Shown here: piece by piece, positions 25,732 through 35,544 of the stretch | How the letters are laid out: the number at the start of each line of letters is the position of its first letter | Numbering within the stretch: position 1 is the first letter of the stretch | Assembly (NCBI GenBank): GCA_015067545.1 | Contig: SVMG01000004.1 | Location: forward strand, 62,001 to 126,000 | From: Oscillospiraceae bacterium | Lineage (GTDB): Bacteria; Bacillota; Clostridia; Oscillospirales; Oscillospiraceae | Direction: 5' to 3' | DNA length: 64,000 bases | Notes under the pieces: model-generated | Database searches by the model: none | The model's input: the letters and a program-made list of their open reading frames with translations, nothing else | Told to the model about the DNA's origin: nothing | Position numbers and translations under genes: made by a program

Positions 25732-25765
25732 TTTCATAAACCATCGGAAATGCACAAAATACCCG

Positions 25766-25794
25766 TTGACTTTTGGGAGCTTTGGTGATACAAT
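25766..25794 (+). promoter_or_regulatory. fhs promoter
   Basis: TTGACT (25766-25771), 17-bp spacer, TACAAT (25789-25794), giving fhs a promoter of its own besides possible read-through from the riboswitch transcript. Confidence 0.8.
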
Positions 25795-25802
25795 CCATTT
25801 GT

Positions 25803-25903
25803 ACCGATAAAAATTTATCGATACGGCCCTGGGGTACACATAGGTATAATGTGCAGGGCCGAAAATAACATAGTCTCCAAGGGTTAGTTAAGACTTTGGA
25901 GAA
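25803..25903 (+). promoter_or_regulatory. Structured 5' leader of fhs, class not recognised
   Basis: Three successive stem-loops can be drawn: CGATAAAAATTTATCG; CGGCCCTG...CAGGGCCG with an inner CACAT/ATGTG stem; and TCTCCAA...TTGGAGA. The ribosome binding site AAGGAGG follows. It lacks the tetrahydrofolate riboswitch pattern I know. A regulatory role is only a possibility. Confidence 0.4.
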
Positions 25904-25923
25904 CAAACAAGGAGGAATTTCCC

Positions 25924-27735
25924 ATGGCAATCGTTTTTGACGAAAACGGCAAGTACGTAGACGAAAAGGGTATTGTCAAGCTTGACCCTACCAAGTTCGC
26001 CGACTGGCAGATCGCAGAAGAAGCAGAGAAGACTCTGCCCTCTGTTGACTTCTTCCGCCAGAAGCTGGGCCTGCTGGAGGACGAAATCATCCCCTACGGC
26101 AAGACCCCCAAGATTGACTTCATCAAGGTTATGAACCGTCTGAAGGATAAGCCCGACGGCAAGTTCATCGAAGTCACCGCTGTTACCCCCACTCCCTTCG
26201 GCGAAGGTAAGTCCACTGTTTCTCTGGGTCTGATTGAAGGCCTGGGCTACATCGGCAAGAATGCCGGCGGCGCTCTGCGTCAGCCCTCCGGCGGCCCCAC
26301 CATGAACGTTAAGGGTACTGCAGCCGGCGGCGGTAATGCTCTGCTGATGCCCATGACCGAGTTCTCCCTGGGTCTGACCGGCGACATCAACGACATCATG
26401 AACGCCCACAACCTGGCTATGGTCGCTCTGACCGCCCGTATGCAGCACGAGCGTAACAACAACGACGAGTGGCTGGCCAAGAAGGGCCTGAAGCGTCTGG
26501 ACATCGACCCCAAGCGTGTGGAGATGGGCTGGGTCATCGACTTCTGTGCACAGTCTCTTCGTAATATCATCATCGGCATCGGCGGCCGTCTGGACGGCTT
26601 CATGATGGAGTCCAAGTTCGGCATCGCTGTCGGTTCCGAGCTGATGGCTATCCTGGCTGTTGCCCGTGACCTGAAGGATCTGCGCGAGCGTATCGGCAAG
26701 ATCGTTGTTGCTTACAGCCGCAGCGGCGAGCCTGTTACCTGTGAGGATCTGGATGTTGCCGGCGCTATGACCGCCTGGATGCGTAACGCCATCAACCCCA
26801 CCATGTGCTACTCCGTGGAACATCAGCCCGTTCTGATCCACGCCGGCCCCTTCGCAAACATCGCTATCGGCCAGTCCTCCGTCATTTCCGACCGTCTGGC
26901 TCTGAAGCTGTTTGACTACCACGTCACCGAGTCCGGCTTTGCTGCTGACATCGGCTTCGAGAAGTTCTGGAACGTTAAGACCCGTCTGTCCGGCCTGACC
27001 CCCAACGTTTCCGTTCTGGTTGCTACCGTCCGCTCCCTGAAGATGCACGGCGGCGGCCCCAAGGTCACCCCCGGCGCACCCCTGCCCAAGGAGTACAAGG
27101 AAGAGAACCTGGAGCTGCTGGAGAAGGGTACTTGCAACCTGTTCCACCATGTGAACACCATCAAGAAGTCCGGCATCAACCCCGTGGTCTGCATCAACCG
27201 CTTCTACACCGATACCGATGCTGAAATCGCCCTGCTGAAGAAGCTGTGTGCTGAGCGCGGTGTCCGTTGCGCCGAGTCCAACCACTGGCGTTACGGCGGC
27301 GAAGGCGCTGCTGAGCTGGCCCGCGTGGTCGTTGAGGCTTGTGAAGATCCCGTGGAAGTCAAGTTCCTGTACGATCTGGATATGCCCCTGCGTCAGCGCG
27401 TTGAGCTGATCGCTAAGGAAGTTTACGGCGCTGACGGCGTTGACTGGGCTCCTCTGGCTGTTGAGAAGGCACAGCGCTTCGAGACCGATCCCAAGTATGC
27501 TGACTACTGCACCATGATGGTTAAGACTCACCTGTCCCTGTCCGACAACCCCGCTCTGAAGGGTGTTCCCACCGGCTGGCGTCTGGCTGTCCGCGACATT
27601 TTGGAGTACGGTGGCGCTAAGTTCCTGTGCCCCATGGCTGGTACTATCTCCATGATGCCCGGTACTGCTGCTGACCCCGCATACCGCCGCGTGGATGTGG
27701 ACGTGGAGACCGGCAAGGTTTCCGGCCTGTTCTAA
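25924..27735 (+). CDS. fhs: Formate-tetrahydrofolate ligase Fhs
   Basis: ATP-dependent formation of 10-formyltetrahydrofolate from formate, feeding purine synthesis and one-carbon metabolism. The 603-residue protein has the P-loop [11 protein letters not shown] at residues 88-98, the following [20 protein letters not shown] segment typical of the family, and a conserved MPGLPxxPA-like end [17 protein letters not shown]. It is somewhat longer than the usual 556 residues. Codon choice is strongly biased toward a narrow set (GAG, CTG, GGC, AAG), as in highly expressed genes. It is a standard target of ZTP riboswitches, one of which lies one gene upstream. Confidence 0.96.
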   Translation: MAIVFDENGKYVDEKGIVKLDPTKFADWQIAEEAEKTLPSVDFFRQKLGLLEDEIIPYGKTPKIDFIKVMNRLKDKPDGKFIEVTAVTPTPFGEGKSTVSLGLIEGLGYIGKNAGGALRQPSGGPTMNVKGTAAGGGNALLMPMTEFSLGLTGDINDIMNAHNLAMVALTARMQHERNNNDEWLAKKGLKRLDIDPKRVEMGWVIDFCAQSLRNIIIGIGGRLDGFMMESKFGIAVGSELMAILAVARDLKDLRERIGKIVVAYSRSGEPVTCEDLDVAGAMTAWMRNAINPTMCYSVEHQPVLIHAGPFANIAIGQSSVISDRLALKLFDYHVTESGFAADIGFEKFWNVKTRLSGLTPNVSVLVATVRSLKMHGGGPKVTPGAPLPKEYKEENLELLEKGTCNLFHHVNTIKKSGINPVVCINRFYTDTDAEIALLKKLCAERGVRCAESNHWRYGGEGAAELARVVVEACEDPVEVKFLYDLDMPLRQRVELIAKEVYGADGVDWAPLAVEKAQRFETDPKYADYCTMMVKTHLSLSDNPALKGVPTGWRLAVRDILEYGGAKFLCPMAGTISMMPGTAADPAYRRVDVDVETGKVSGLF

Positions 27736-27751
27736 TTCCAAACAACATAAC

Positions 27752-27783
27752 AAAAGGCAGACAACCTCGGTTGTCTGCCTTTT
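27752..27783. terminator. Bidirectional terminator between fhs and pullulanase
   Basis: Fifteen-base arms AAAAGGCAGACAACC and GGTTGTCTGCCTTTT with a two-base centre, T-run on the fhs side and A-run opposite. Confidence 0.93.
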
Positions 27784-27792
27784 TGTTGTTAT

Positions 27793-30429
27793 TTACTTGC
27801 CAATATAAACTCTCATGCTGCGGCCGGCCACCTGAATGCAGCCGCTTTCCTCCGCCAGTACATCCGCACCGGCCCGGTCACCGTCTGCAACCAGCTTCCA
27901 CTGACCCTCCAGGGTGTAGGGGAATGCCTGGGGCGTGGGGTTGATGAGCACCAGAGCCTCGCTTCCGTTGGCGGCCTTGTACTTGACCACCATACCGTCC
28001 GAGCCAAAGCTGTCGAAGGTGATCTGCACATCACCGTCGCGACCCAAAATGCTGTAGGCCTTGCGCATTTCCATCAAGCCCTTGTAATACTGCATAGTTG
28101 CGTACTCGTTGGAATCTTCCGTCAGCAGCTCCCAGCGGATGTTATTCACCTCGTCGCTGGAATTGTAGCTGTTTTCGTCGCCATCCTTACTGCGCAGCAT
28201 CTCCTCGCCCGCCTGCATGAAGGGCGTGCCCTGGGACACCATGATGATGCCTGCGCCCAGCTTGTTCATTGCAATGCGCTGCTCCTCCGTATTGCTGCCG
28301 TTGGAGATCAGCAGCTTATCCCACAATGCGTGGTTATCGTGAGCGCTCATATAGTTGATGACCATGTTGCCGTTGGCAGTCCAGGTAGCGCCGATGGTGT
28401 CGCCGCCGCTGATGCCGAACTCGATCTTGCGCTGATTCAGGCCATATGCACCGCTGATAAAGCCCTGGGACTGGGTTTCAAAGGTGCTGCCCTTCAGACC
28501 GTCGCGGATCACATCGTTGAACACCGCAACGCTGCCTGCCGCGCCCTCGCTGGGCTTGATCTGATTGATGTGGGACTGGTTTGCCTGGTCGCTGCCGTCG
28601 ATGGTGGCGCCCATGGTCCAGCCCTCGCCGTAGATCAGTGCCTTGGGGTTGATGGCATGGACTGCCTGTTCGATCTGCTGCATGGTCTTGACATCGTGCA
28701 GACCCATCAAATCAAAGCGGAAGCCATCCAGATCGTATTCCTCCGCCCAATAGCTGACGCTGTCCACCATGAATTTGCGGAACATATACCGCTCGGAAGC
28801 GGTGTCGTTGCCGCAGCCGCTGGCGCTGGAGTTTGCGCCGGTGGAGGTGTAGCGGTAGTAGTAATAAGGCACGATCTTCTGGAATGCGCTGTTGGCATCA
28901 TATGTGTGGTTATACACAACGTCCATCACAACGCCCAGGCCTGCATTGTGCAGACCCATGACCATCTGCTTATATTCATTGATGCGAACCTCACCGTGAT
29001 ACGGATCGGTGCTGTAACTGCCCTCGGGCACGTTATAGTTCTTGGGATCGTAGCCCCAGTTGAACTGGGGAGTGTCCAGCTTGGTCTCGTCCACGGTGGC
29101 ATAGTCATACACAGGCAGCAGGTGCACATGGGTCACGCCCAGGTCAACCAAATAGTCAACACCCACAGAAATGCCATTGCTGTTGGTCAGCCCCCGTTCG
29201 GTGAAGGCCAAATACTTGCCGGGATACTTGGATGCCGCGATCTTGTTGCTGAAATCCCGTACATGGACTTCCCAGATCACTGCATCGGAATAGGTCTTGA
29301 TGCCGGAATCAAAGTTTTGGCCCCAGCCCTCCGGGTTGGTTTTGCTCAGATCCACCACCATGCTCCGGTCTCCGTTGACACCGGCGGCCTTAGCGTAGGG
29401 GTCTGTGGCGATCTGCGTTCCAACAGCCGTGGACACTGTGTAGGTGTAGTAAGTACCGTGGCCGCAATCGGCTTGGGTGTATTCCCAAACGCCCTTTTCG
29501 CCCTTGACCATTTCCACATTGCGGATCAAAGACTCCGTGTGTCCGTCCGAATACAGATTCAAGGAGACCTTGGATGCCGTAGGTGCCCACACCTTGAAGG
29601 TGGTGCTGTTGCCGTGGATCACCGCACCCAGATCCTTGCCGTCGTAAACATAGTTATCCAGGAATTCCTGGCAATCAAAAATTCCGGTGGGCAAAACCGT
29701 TTTCTTGCCGAAGCCTGCGATCTCCACCTCGTAGGTCTTGGAAAGATCCAGCTTCTGCGTCAAAGTTATTTTGCCGTTGGCCGCAGACTTACCCAGGGTA
29801 TCCACGCTCTGAATGCCGATCTGCTGACCGTCCTGGGTGATCTTGATCTGCTCCAGGCTGTCCAATTTGGTCGCAGGCGTCACAAAATACGAAATGGTGT
29901 TGAAATCCACCATGCCCGCCATGCTGAAATCTCGAATTTGTTGCAAAGTTTTTCCTCCGTCATTACTCATGTACTGATTTGCATCACCGCTCTTCAGATA
30001 GATCACCGTTTCCTTGCCGGTGATGAGGGCAAAGCGGTCGCTTTCATAGTCCTTTGTGGCATTGCCCCAGCTGGTTCCGCCGGGATCGGAGCAGTTTCTG
30101 CGGACGATAAAGCCGATTTCCGATACTGCTTCCGGAATGTTGACCACCACCTTGCCGCCGTACTCGCAGGGGTGGAAAACATTTCCCGTGCCATCCCTGC
30201 CTGCCCACCAGATCCACATATCGCAGTTTTCGATACCGGAATTGTGCTTCCAGTAGAAGGTCACCTGGTTATAGCCTTCCTCAAGGGGCAAAGTATATTC
30301 CGGCTGCGCCGCTGCAGAAGAGGATGCCTTTGGATCTTCTGCTTGTTCCGGTGCAAAGCAGCCCGCCACCGAAAGCAGCAGCATCAGCACCAGAAGTAGA
30401 GAAATACCGCGTTTTGCTGATTTTTTCAT
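27793..30429 (-). CDS. pulA: Type I pullulanase, lipoprotein (GH13)
   Basis: Cuts alpha-1,6 branches of pullulan and starch-derived dextrins, probably at the cell surface. The 878-residue protein has a lipoprotein signal (LLLSVAGC, cysteine near residue 24), an N-terminal CBM41-like domain (QVTFYWKHNSGIENCDMWIWW), a CBM48/E-set region (GKDLGAVIHGNSTTFKVWAPTA), and a GH13 barrel with the pullulanase signature variant FNWGYDPKNY. The catalytic residues lie in DGFRFDLMGLHD, YGEGWTMGA and MSAHDNHALWD. Start ATG at 30429 with GGGAGG upstream. It follows malQ by 16 bp in a starch operon. Type I or type II specificity cannot be fully decided by reading. Confidence 0.92.
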   Translation of the reverse strand: MKKSAKRGISLLLVLMLLLSVAGCFAPEQAEDPKASSSAAAQPEYTLPLEEGYNQVTFYWKHNSGIENCDMWIWWAGRDGTGNVFHPCEYGGKVVVNIPEAVSEIGFIVRRNCSDPGGTSWGNATKDYESDRFALITGKETVIYLKSGDANQYMSNDGGKTLQQIRDFSMAGMVDFNTISYFVTPATKLDSLEQIKITQDGQQIGIQSVDTLGKSAANGKITLTQKLDLSKTYEVEIAGFGKKTVLPTGIFDCQEFLDNYVYDGKDLGAVIHGNSTTFKVWAPTASKVSLNLYSDGHTESLIRNVEMVKGEKGVWEYTQADCGHGTYYTYTVSTAVGTQIATDPYAKAAGVNGDRSMVVDLSKTNPEGWGQNFDSGIKTYSDAVIWEVHVRDFSNKIAASKYPGKYLAFTERGLTNSNGISVGVDYLVDLGVTHVHLLPVYDYATVDETKLDTPQFNWGYDPKNYNVPEGSYSTDPYHGEVRINEYKQMVMGLHNAGLGVVMDVVYNHTYDANSAFQKIVPYYYYRYTSTGANSSASGCGNDTASERYMFRKFMVDSVSYWAEEYDLDGFRFDLMGLHDVKTMQQIEQAVHAINPKALIYGEGWTMGATIDGSDQANQSHINQIKPSEGAAGSVAVFNDVIRDGLKGSTFETQSQGFISGAYGLNQRKIEFGISGGDTIGATWTANGNMVINYMSAHDNHALWDKLLISNGSNTEEQRIAMNKLGAGIIMVSQGTPFMQAGEEMLRSKDGDENSYNSSDEVNNIRWELLTEDSNEYATMQYYKGLMEMRKAYSILGRDGDVQITFDSFGSDGMVVKYKAANGSEALVLINPTPQAFPYTLEGQWKLVADGDRAGADVLAEESGCIQVAGRSMRVYIGK

Positions 30430-30445
30430 ATGTTTTCCTCCCTTT

Positions 30446-31930
30446 TTATTCTGCAAATCGGTTGTTTTCCCGGGTCACCCGGGTAATTTTTCGCTTCAGT
30501 GCCGTTGTGGCATAGTCCCCGGGAAGCCGCCAGCTCCAGTTGCCCTGGGAAGTGGATGGAATATTCATCCGTCCGTTTTCGTTGTCCAGCTCCAAATAAT
30601 CCTGGATGGGCACCATGGCAAGATTCGCCCGGCTGCCCATGGCAAAGGCGATGAGCGCACCGGTGATGCTCTGTCCCCGCTTGCGCGGACATTCCCTGCG
30701 GAATCGGGCCAGCGTTTCCTTGTTCAGTCCCCTGCCCCAGCTGACCGTGCAGTCGGAATCATGGGACGAGGTGTAGACCACCCAGTTATCGGAATTGTAC
30801 CGCCGGGGCAGATTGTCGCTGTCGTCCTCATAAAAGGCAAAATGGAGCATCTTCATACCGGGAAACCCGGTAAACGCAAGGAGCTTGCGCACTTCATCCG
30901 TAACGATGCCCAAGTCCTCCGCGATGATTTTAATGTCCGGCAGAGCCTTTTTTACTTCGGTAAACAGCTCCGTTCCCGGAGCTTTGCACCATGTGCCTCC
31001 GTGGGCAGTCTTGCTGGGCCAGGGAATGGCGTAGTAGTTTTCAAAGCCGATGAAATGGTCGATGCGTAAAATGTCGTACAGCTCAAAGCTGGCGCTGATC
31101 CTGTCGATCCACCAGGAAAAATTCTCTTTTTTCATCCGTTCCCAGTTGTAGATGGGGTTGCCCCACAGCTGCCCGTCGGCGGACAAGCCGTCCGGTGGAA
31201 ATCCGGCAACCACTGTGGGCTGACCGTTTTCATCCAACAAGAACTGCTCCCGGGCGCGCCAAACATCCGCACTGTCGTGAGCCGCATAGATGGGCATATC
31301 CCCAATGACGCCTATGCCCTTTTCCCGGGCATAGGTATGGAGCGCATCCCATTGGGTGCGAAATGCATACTGCACCCAGCACCAAAAGTCCATCTCCTCC
31401 CGGAATTGCTCCGCACAGGCGCGGGCTGCGACGATATTTTTGTGCTCGTCTGCCCAGGTAGTCCAGGGTCGGTGGCCGTAGTGGACCTTCAAGGCCATAA
31501 ACAGGGCGTAGTCGAAAAGCCACTGTGCCTCTTTTTCACAAAAAGCACGAAATGTGTCGTCGGGCACAAACCGGGAAAAAGCCTTTCTCAGCAGGGGATA
31601 CCGTGTCTCAAACAACCAGCCGTAATCCACCCGGGCAGTGTCGTGCCGATTCTCTTCCAGCTCCTGCTGCGTCAGCAAACCCTGCTGTGCCAGCGTGGGC
31701 AGGTCAATGAAATAGGGATTGCCCGCCCGGGATGCCGGGGACTGATAGGGGCTGTCCCCGTAAGAGGTGGGATTCAGGGGCAGGACCTGCCAGCAGGTTT
31801 GCCCGGTCTGCGCCAAAAAATCCACAAAAGCATAGGCTTCCTTACCGAAAGAGCCGATGCCGTACTCCGACGGCAAGCTGCTCACTGCCATCAAGATTCC
31901 GCTTTTATGGGTAAATCCAAAGTTTTTCAA
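30446..31930 (-). CDS. malQ: 4-alpha-glucanotransferase MalQ
   Basis: Cytoplasmic GH77 enzyme that transfers maltosyl units between maltodextrins. The 494-residue length is typical of the short bacterial form. Motifs are SGILMAVSSLPSEYGIGSFG at the N-terminus, RIDHFIGFENYYAIP (nucleophile aspartate), IIAEDLGIVTDEV (acid/base glutamate) and YTSSHDSDCTVSWG (third acid). The likely start is TTG at 31930, with AAGGAG 8 bases upstream; the first ATG is 13 codons later and would delete part of the conserved N-terminus. It sits between GH42 and pullulanase genes in one operon and handles what the importer brings in. Confidence 0.94.
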   Translation of the reverse strand: MKNFGFTHKSGILMAVSSLPSEYGIGSFGKEAYAFVDFLAQTGQTCWQVLPLNPTSYGDSPYQSPASRAGNPYFIDLPTLAQQGLLTQQELEENRHDTARVDYGWLFETRYPLLRKAFSRFVPDDTFRAFCEKEAQWLFDYALFMALKVHYGHRPWTTWADEHKNIVAARACAEQFREEMDFWCWVQYAFRTQWDALHTYAREKGIGVIGDMPIYAAHDSADVWRAREQFLLDENGQPTVVAGFPPDGLSADGQLWGNPIYNWERMKKENFSWWIDRISASFELYDILRIDHFIGFENYYAIPWPSKTAHGGTWCKAPGTELFTEVKKALPDIKIIAEDLGIVTDEVRKLLAFTGFPGMKMLHFAFYEDDSDNLPRRYNSDNWVVYTSSHDSDCTVSWGRGLNKETLARFRRECPRKRGQSITGALIAFAMGSRANLAMVPIQDYLELDNENGRMNIPSTSQGNWSWRLPGDYATTALKRKITRVTRENNRFAE

Positions 31931-31942
31931 ATTGGGTTCTCC

Positions 31943-33964
31943 TTATTTTTTGAAAATGCCGAAGCCGTAAGGCGGCAATTCACAGCAGTCCGTCACTTTT
32001 TCGGTGAGCAAGTCCTCCATAGGCTCGCGCAGGAAAACTGCAGGTACTTCCTTATCCGAATAGTTTTCCACAAACACATAGGTATGCACACCGTCGGTAC
32101 GGCTGTGGGCGGTCACGCCATGCGCAAGCGGTGCTTGTGCGTGCACAGCAGAGTCAATGCCCAGCTCATCCAAAATGCCCCACAGCACCTTTTCTTTCAG
32201 ACTGCCCGTATCCCGGCAGGCCTGATAAATGGCCGTGCCCTTGCCGTAGGCATTCCTGGTCACCGCCGGGGTGTCCTTATAATACCCATCGGTATAGCAT
32301 ACTACCGCCTGCGCGCCCAAAAGCTTCACAGTCTCACAGTAATCTGCCAATTCGTGCTCTGCGGCATGGCGACGCTCCGCAGGATACAGGGTATCGATTT
32401 CCTCCGCGATGATGCCGAAGACCTCCTTCAGCTCCCCGCCGGGGATGCCGCCCAGATGGCAAAGGTCGTTTTCGTCCACTGTTCCCATCATGTATGTGCC
32501 ATACAGCGTGCCGCCATCACGGACATAGCCCGCAAGATTGGAGATCGTCTCTTCTCCGGTCAGATACAGCATGGGCGCGATGACCAGCTTGTACCCGGAC
32601 AGATCGGCATTGGGCGCAACGATGTCGCAGTTGATGCCCCGTTCCCAAAAAACGCGGTGATAGGCATAGCAGGTTTCAAAATACTTCTTATCGTCCTTGG
32701 CGTAGCCCTGGCAGTAGTTAAGCGCCCACATATTTTCCCAGTCGAAGATCAGTGCCACCTGGGCATCCGTGACCGTTCCGGCAATTTCGTCAATTTTCTG
32801 CAAGATGCTGCCGGTGGTCTGCACGGAACGGAACACCCGGGTGTCGGCAGTTCCATCGTGGCCCACCACTGCGCCATGGAGCTTTTCCGATGAGCCCCGC
32901 CCCTTGCGCCACTGAAAATACTGGACGCTGTCGCTTCCGTGGGCAACCGCCTGCAGGGACGACAGCACATCCAGGCCCGGGGCTTTTGGCTTGTTGTAGG
33001 GCTTCCAGTTCACCAAACTGGGAGTGCTTTCCATAAGCAGGAACGGCTTTTTCTTCAAGCTTCTGTACAGGTCGTGCCAAAAGCCCGCCCGCTGGGCGAT
33101 GACAGAATCATCCCCATTGTGCCACTCGGGGTAGCAGTCCCAGGAGGCAAAATCGATGACCCGGGCCACCTTGTGATAGTCCAGCTCCGTGAACTCATAC
33201 ATCATGTTGATGGTCACAGGCAACTGGGAGTATTCCCGAATGGGCGCCACCTCGTTTTCGATAAACGACACGGTCTGCGCCGTGACAAATCGATTCCAAT
33301 CCAAATTCAATCCGTGGATGCCGGTCTCCGTCAATACTCCGGGCGGCTCGATCTGGTCAAAATCGTCATAGGTGTGACTCCAAAAGGTGGTCCAGTAGGC
33401 CCGGTTCAGCTCCCGGATATCTCCATGGAACTTTTCCCGCAGGAAATCCCGGAAGGCATTGACGCACAGCTCACAACGGCACTGTCCGGAGTATTCGTTG
33501 GAAATATGCCAGGCAATAACGGTGGGGTTCTTTCCGTAACGCTTTGCCAGCTCCGTGTTGATCCTTCTCACCTTTTCCCGGTACACAGGCGACGTAAAGC
33601 AGTGATTGTGCCGTCCGCGGATATGCTCCCGGCGGCCCTGATCATCCACGCGCAAAACCTCCGGATATTTCTCCGCCAGCCAGCGGGGACGTGCACCGGA
33701 GGGGGTGGACAGGATCACCTTGCCGCCGTTTGCGCCGATTTTTTCGATTGTTTCGTCCAAAAACGAGAAATCAAACTCCCCTTCCCGGGGCTCTATGGTA
33801 GACCAGGAAAAGATCCCTACCGTCATTTCGTTGCAGTTTGCCTGCTTCATAAGGGCCATATCTTCATCCCAGATCTGTTTCATCTCCAGCCACTGCTCCG
33901 GATTGTAGTCCGCGCCATGGATGAAATGTGGAAAACTGGGACAGGGATGTTGCTTCTTCTCCAT
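31943..33964 (-). CDS. GH42 beta-galactosidase
   Basis: Retaining beta-galactosidase, cytoplasmic (no signal peptide), acting on galacto-oligosaccharides. The 673-residue length fits GH42. The barrel contains the acid/base glutamate in IAWHISNEYSGQC and the nucleophile in PFLLMESTPSLVNW, plus the GADYNPEQW opening and a zinc-type cysteine cluster (SGQCRCELC). A trimerisation domain follows from about residue 390. Start ATG at 33964 with GGAGG; the open frame upstream is leader. It heads the GH42-malQ-pullulanase operon and is divergent from a GH53 galactanase, an obvious partner since that enzyme releases galacto-oligosaccharides. Confidence 0.93.
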   Translation of the reverse strand: MEKKQHPCPSFPHFIHGADYNPEQWLEMKQIWDEDMALMKQANCNEMTVGIFSWSTIEPREGEFDFSFLDETIEKIGANGGKVILSTPSGARPRWLAEKYPEVLRVDDQGRREHIRGRHNHCFTSPVYREKVRRINTELAKRYGKNPTVIAWHISNEYSGQCRCELCVNAFRDFLREKFHGDIRELNRAYWTTFWSHTYDDFDQIEPPGVLTETGIHGLNLDWNRFVTAQTVSFIENEVAPIREYSQLPVTINMMYEFTELDYHKVARVIDFASWDCYPEWHNGDDSVIAQRAGFWHDLYRSLKKKPFLLMESTPSLVNWKPYNKPKAPGLDVLSSLQAVAHGSDSVQYFQWRKGRGSSEKLHGAVVGHDGTADTRVFRSVQTTGSILQKIDEIAGTVTDAQVALIFDWENMWALNYCQGYAKDDKKYFETCYAYHRVFWERGINCDIVAPNADLSGYKLVIAPMLYLTGEETISNLAGYVRDGGTLYGTYMMGTVDENDLCHLGGIPGGELKEVFGIIAEEIDTLYPAERRHAAEHELADYCETVKLLGAQAVVCYTDGYYKDTPAVTRNAYGKGTAIYQACRDTGSLKEKVLWGILDELGIDSAVHAQAPLAHGVTAHSRTDGVHTYVFVENYSDKEVPAVFLREPMEDLLTEKVTDCCELPPYGFGIFKK

Positions 33965-33978
33965 AATTTGCACCTCCG

Positions 33979-33988
33979 CAATCGGTTG
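33979..33988. promoter_or_regulatory. Candidate LacI-family operator in the GH42 leader
   Basis: CAATCGGTTG differs by one base from the perfect palindrome CAACCGGTTG at the alpha-amylase promoter (42687-42696). It lies just downstream of the expected GH42 start of transcription. Confidence 0.35.
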
Positions 33989-33998
33989 TCCTATCTCT

Positions 33999-34027
33999 AT
34001 CCTATCATGACTTCCCCGTGAAATCAA
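33999..34027 (-). promoter_or_regulatory. GH42-malQ-pullulanase operon promoter
   Basis: TTGATT (34022-34027) and TAGGAT (33999-34004), 17-bp spacing; a weaker -10 than the divergent GH53 promoter. Confidence 0.55.
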
Positions 34028-34046
34028 CCACAGAAAAATAACTATA

Positions 34047-34075
34047 TTTACATTTTTCTTTTGCTTTATTATAAT
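34047..34075 (+). promoter_or_regulatory. GH53 promoter
   Basis: TTTACA (34047-34052), 17-bp spacer and TATAAT (34070-34075), followed by GGAGG ahead of the ATG at 34099. Confidence 0.8.
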
Positions 34076-34098
34076 GAAGGAGAACAGGAGGCGTTTCC

Positions 34099-35331
34099 AT
34101 GAAAAGATTTTTTTGCATTCTCTTGGCACTGTTAACCACCTTTTTTACAGGCTGTACCTTCACCCCCGCCGGAGAAGACAGCAGTGCTTTGGACGAAAAA
34201 ATAACACTGCCTGAGGGCTTTTTGTTCGGCATGGACGCATCCTGCGTGCCTGCGCTGGAGAAAAGCGGGGTCAAATACTATGATTTTGACGGCAGCGAAC
34301 AGGACGTGTTCAAAATTTTGTCGGACAGTGGCATTCAATATATTCGCGTCCGGGTGTGGAATCATCCGTTTGACGAAGACGGCAACGGCTATGGCGGCGG
34401 CAACTGCGACATTGAAAATGCACTTGCCATTGGCAGGCGGGCCACACGGTATGGGATGAAGCTGCTGGTGGATTTCCACTATTCCGATTTTTGGGCCGAT
34501 CCGGGTAAGCAAATGCCTCCAAAAGCATGGCAGGGCATGGCAATCGAAGAGAAGTCCCAAGCGCTGTACCTCTACACAAAAGAATCCCTGCAGCTGCTGA
34601 AAGACAGCGGTGTGGATGTGGGCATGGTACAGCTTGGCAACGAAACCAACGGCAAGCTGTGCGGGGAGACCGATTGGAAAAACATATGCACGCTGATGGC
34701 CTCCGGCAGCAAGGCTGTCCGTGAGATTTTCCCGGAGGCGCAAGTTGCCGTCCACTTCGCCAATCCGGAAAAAAGCGGCACATACCGTTACTACGCCGAT
34801 CAGCTGTCAGAGCATCGGGTGGACTACGATATTTTCGCCTCCTCCTACTATCCCTACTGGCACGGCACATTGGAAAACCTGTCCAAGGTTTTGACAGAAA
34901 TATCCCAGGGCTACGGCAAGAAAGTCATGATCGCAGAGACCTCCTACGCCTATACCCTGGAAAACAGCGATTTTTGGAACAACACCATTACCTCCGGCAG
35001 CCAGGTGAGTAAGCCTTACGAGTATACCGTGAAGGGGCAGATGCAATTTTTGCGGGATCTGACCGCAACTGCCGCCAAAATTCCCGGCTGTATGGGTATT
35101 TTCTACTGGGAGGGCACTTGGATCTGCGTGGGGCGCAGCTCCCTTCAGGAAAACCAAAAGCTTTGGCAGCAGTATGGCTCGGGCTGGGCCAGCTCCTATT
35201 CTGCGGAATATGACCCAGCCGATGCCGGGCAGTGGTATGGCGGCTGTGCGGTGGAAAATCAGGCCTTATTTGACAAAAACGGAAGAGCTTTGGAATCTTT
35301 GGGCGTTTTTTCCGCATTGCAGGGGAAATAG
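34099..35331 (+). CDS. ganB: GH53 arabinogalactan endo-beta-1,4-galactanase, lipoprotein
   Basis: Cleaves the galactan side chains of pectin to galacto-oligosaccharides outside the cell. The 410-residue protein has a lipoprotein signal (LLTTFFTGC, cysteine near residue 19). GH53 features include GMDASCVPALEKSGVKYYDFDG, YIRVRVWNHP, LLVDFHYSDFWADPGKQ, the acid/base glutamate in VQLGNETNG and the nucleophile in VMIAETSYAYT. The final GxFYWEGTW segment is also family-typical. Single gene with its own promoter and terminator, divergent from the GH42 beta-galactosidase gene. The symbol follows Bacillus usage for secreted galactanase and is tentative. Confidence 0.93.
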   Translation: MKRFFCILLALLTTFFTGCTFTPAGEDSSALDEKITLPEGFLFGMDASCVPALEKSGVKYYDFDGSEQDVFKILSDSGIQYIRVRVWNHPFDEDGNGYGGGNCDIENALAIGRRATRYGMKLLVDFHYSDFWADPGKQMPPKAWQGMAIEEKSQALYLYTKESLQLLKDSGVDVGMVQLGNETNGKLCGETDWKNICTLMASGSKAVREIFPEAQVAVHFANPEKSGTYRYYADQLSEHRVDYDIFASSYYPYWHGTLENLSKVLTEISQGYGKKVMIAETSYAYTLENSDFWNNTITSGSQVSKPYEYTVKGQMQFLRDLTATAAKIPGCMGIFYWEGTWICVGRSSLQENQKLWQQYGSGWASSYSAEYDPADAGQWYGGCAVENQALFDKNGRALESLGVFSALQGK

Positions 35332-35387
35332 CCTCCGACAAACGGCAGAAATCGTGTATTTCTTTCCATAATTTCCAACATCTTGCA

Positions 35388-35430
35388 CAAAAAGAGTGTG
35401 CCGGTTCAGTTGAACCTGCACACTCTTTTA
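35388..35430 (+). terminator. Long-stem terminator after GH53
   Basis: AAAGAGTGTGC pairs with GCACACTCTTT, and the inner GGTTCA/TGAACC extends the stem to about 17 bp with one mismatch, followed by TTTTA. Confidence 0.88.
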
Positions 35431-35439
35431 CATACTCTA

Positions 35440-35468
35440 TTGACTTTTTCGCAAAAAGGATATATACT
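35440..35468 (+). promoter_or_regulatory. Promoter of the maltodextrin importer operon
   Basis: TTGACT (35440-35445), 17-bp spacer, TATACT (35463-35468). The leader holds two short dyads, CCCCAAAGGGG and ACCGC-GCAA-GCGGT (35510-35523), which could be operator or hairpin; unproven. Confidence 0.8.
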
Positions 35469-35544
35469 TTTCGAAGACGCCATCCCCAAAGGGGTTGGCA
35501 AAAAATATCACCGCGCAAGCGGTTATCTTAAAGGAGGAAAAACT

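Noticed and set aside
25888..27753. Open frame of about 620 codons opposite fhs
   Set aside because: Shadow of the codon-biased fhs gene; no start signals or recognisable domains.
28330..30399. Open frame of about 690 codons opposite pullulanase
   Set aside because: Antisense shadow; the pullulanase frame holds all catalytic motifs.
34527..34724. Short frames inside the galactanase gene
   Set aside because: Shadow frames of a clear GH53 gene.
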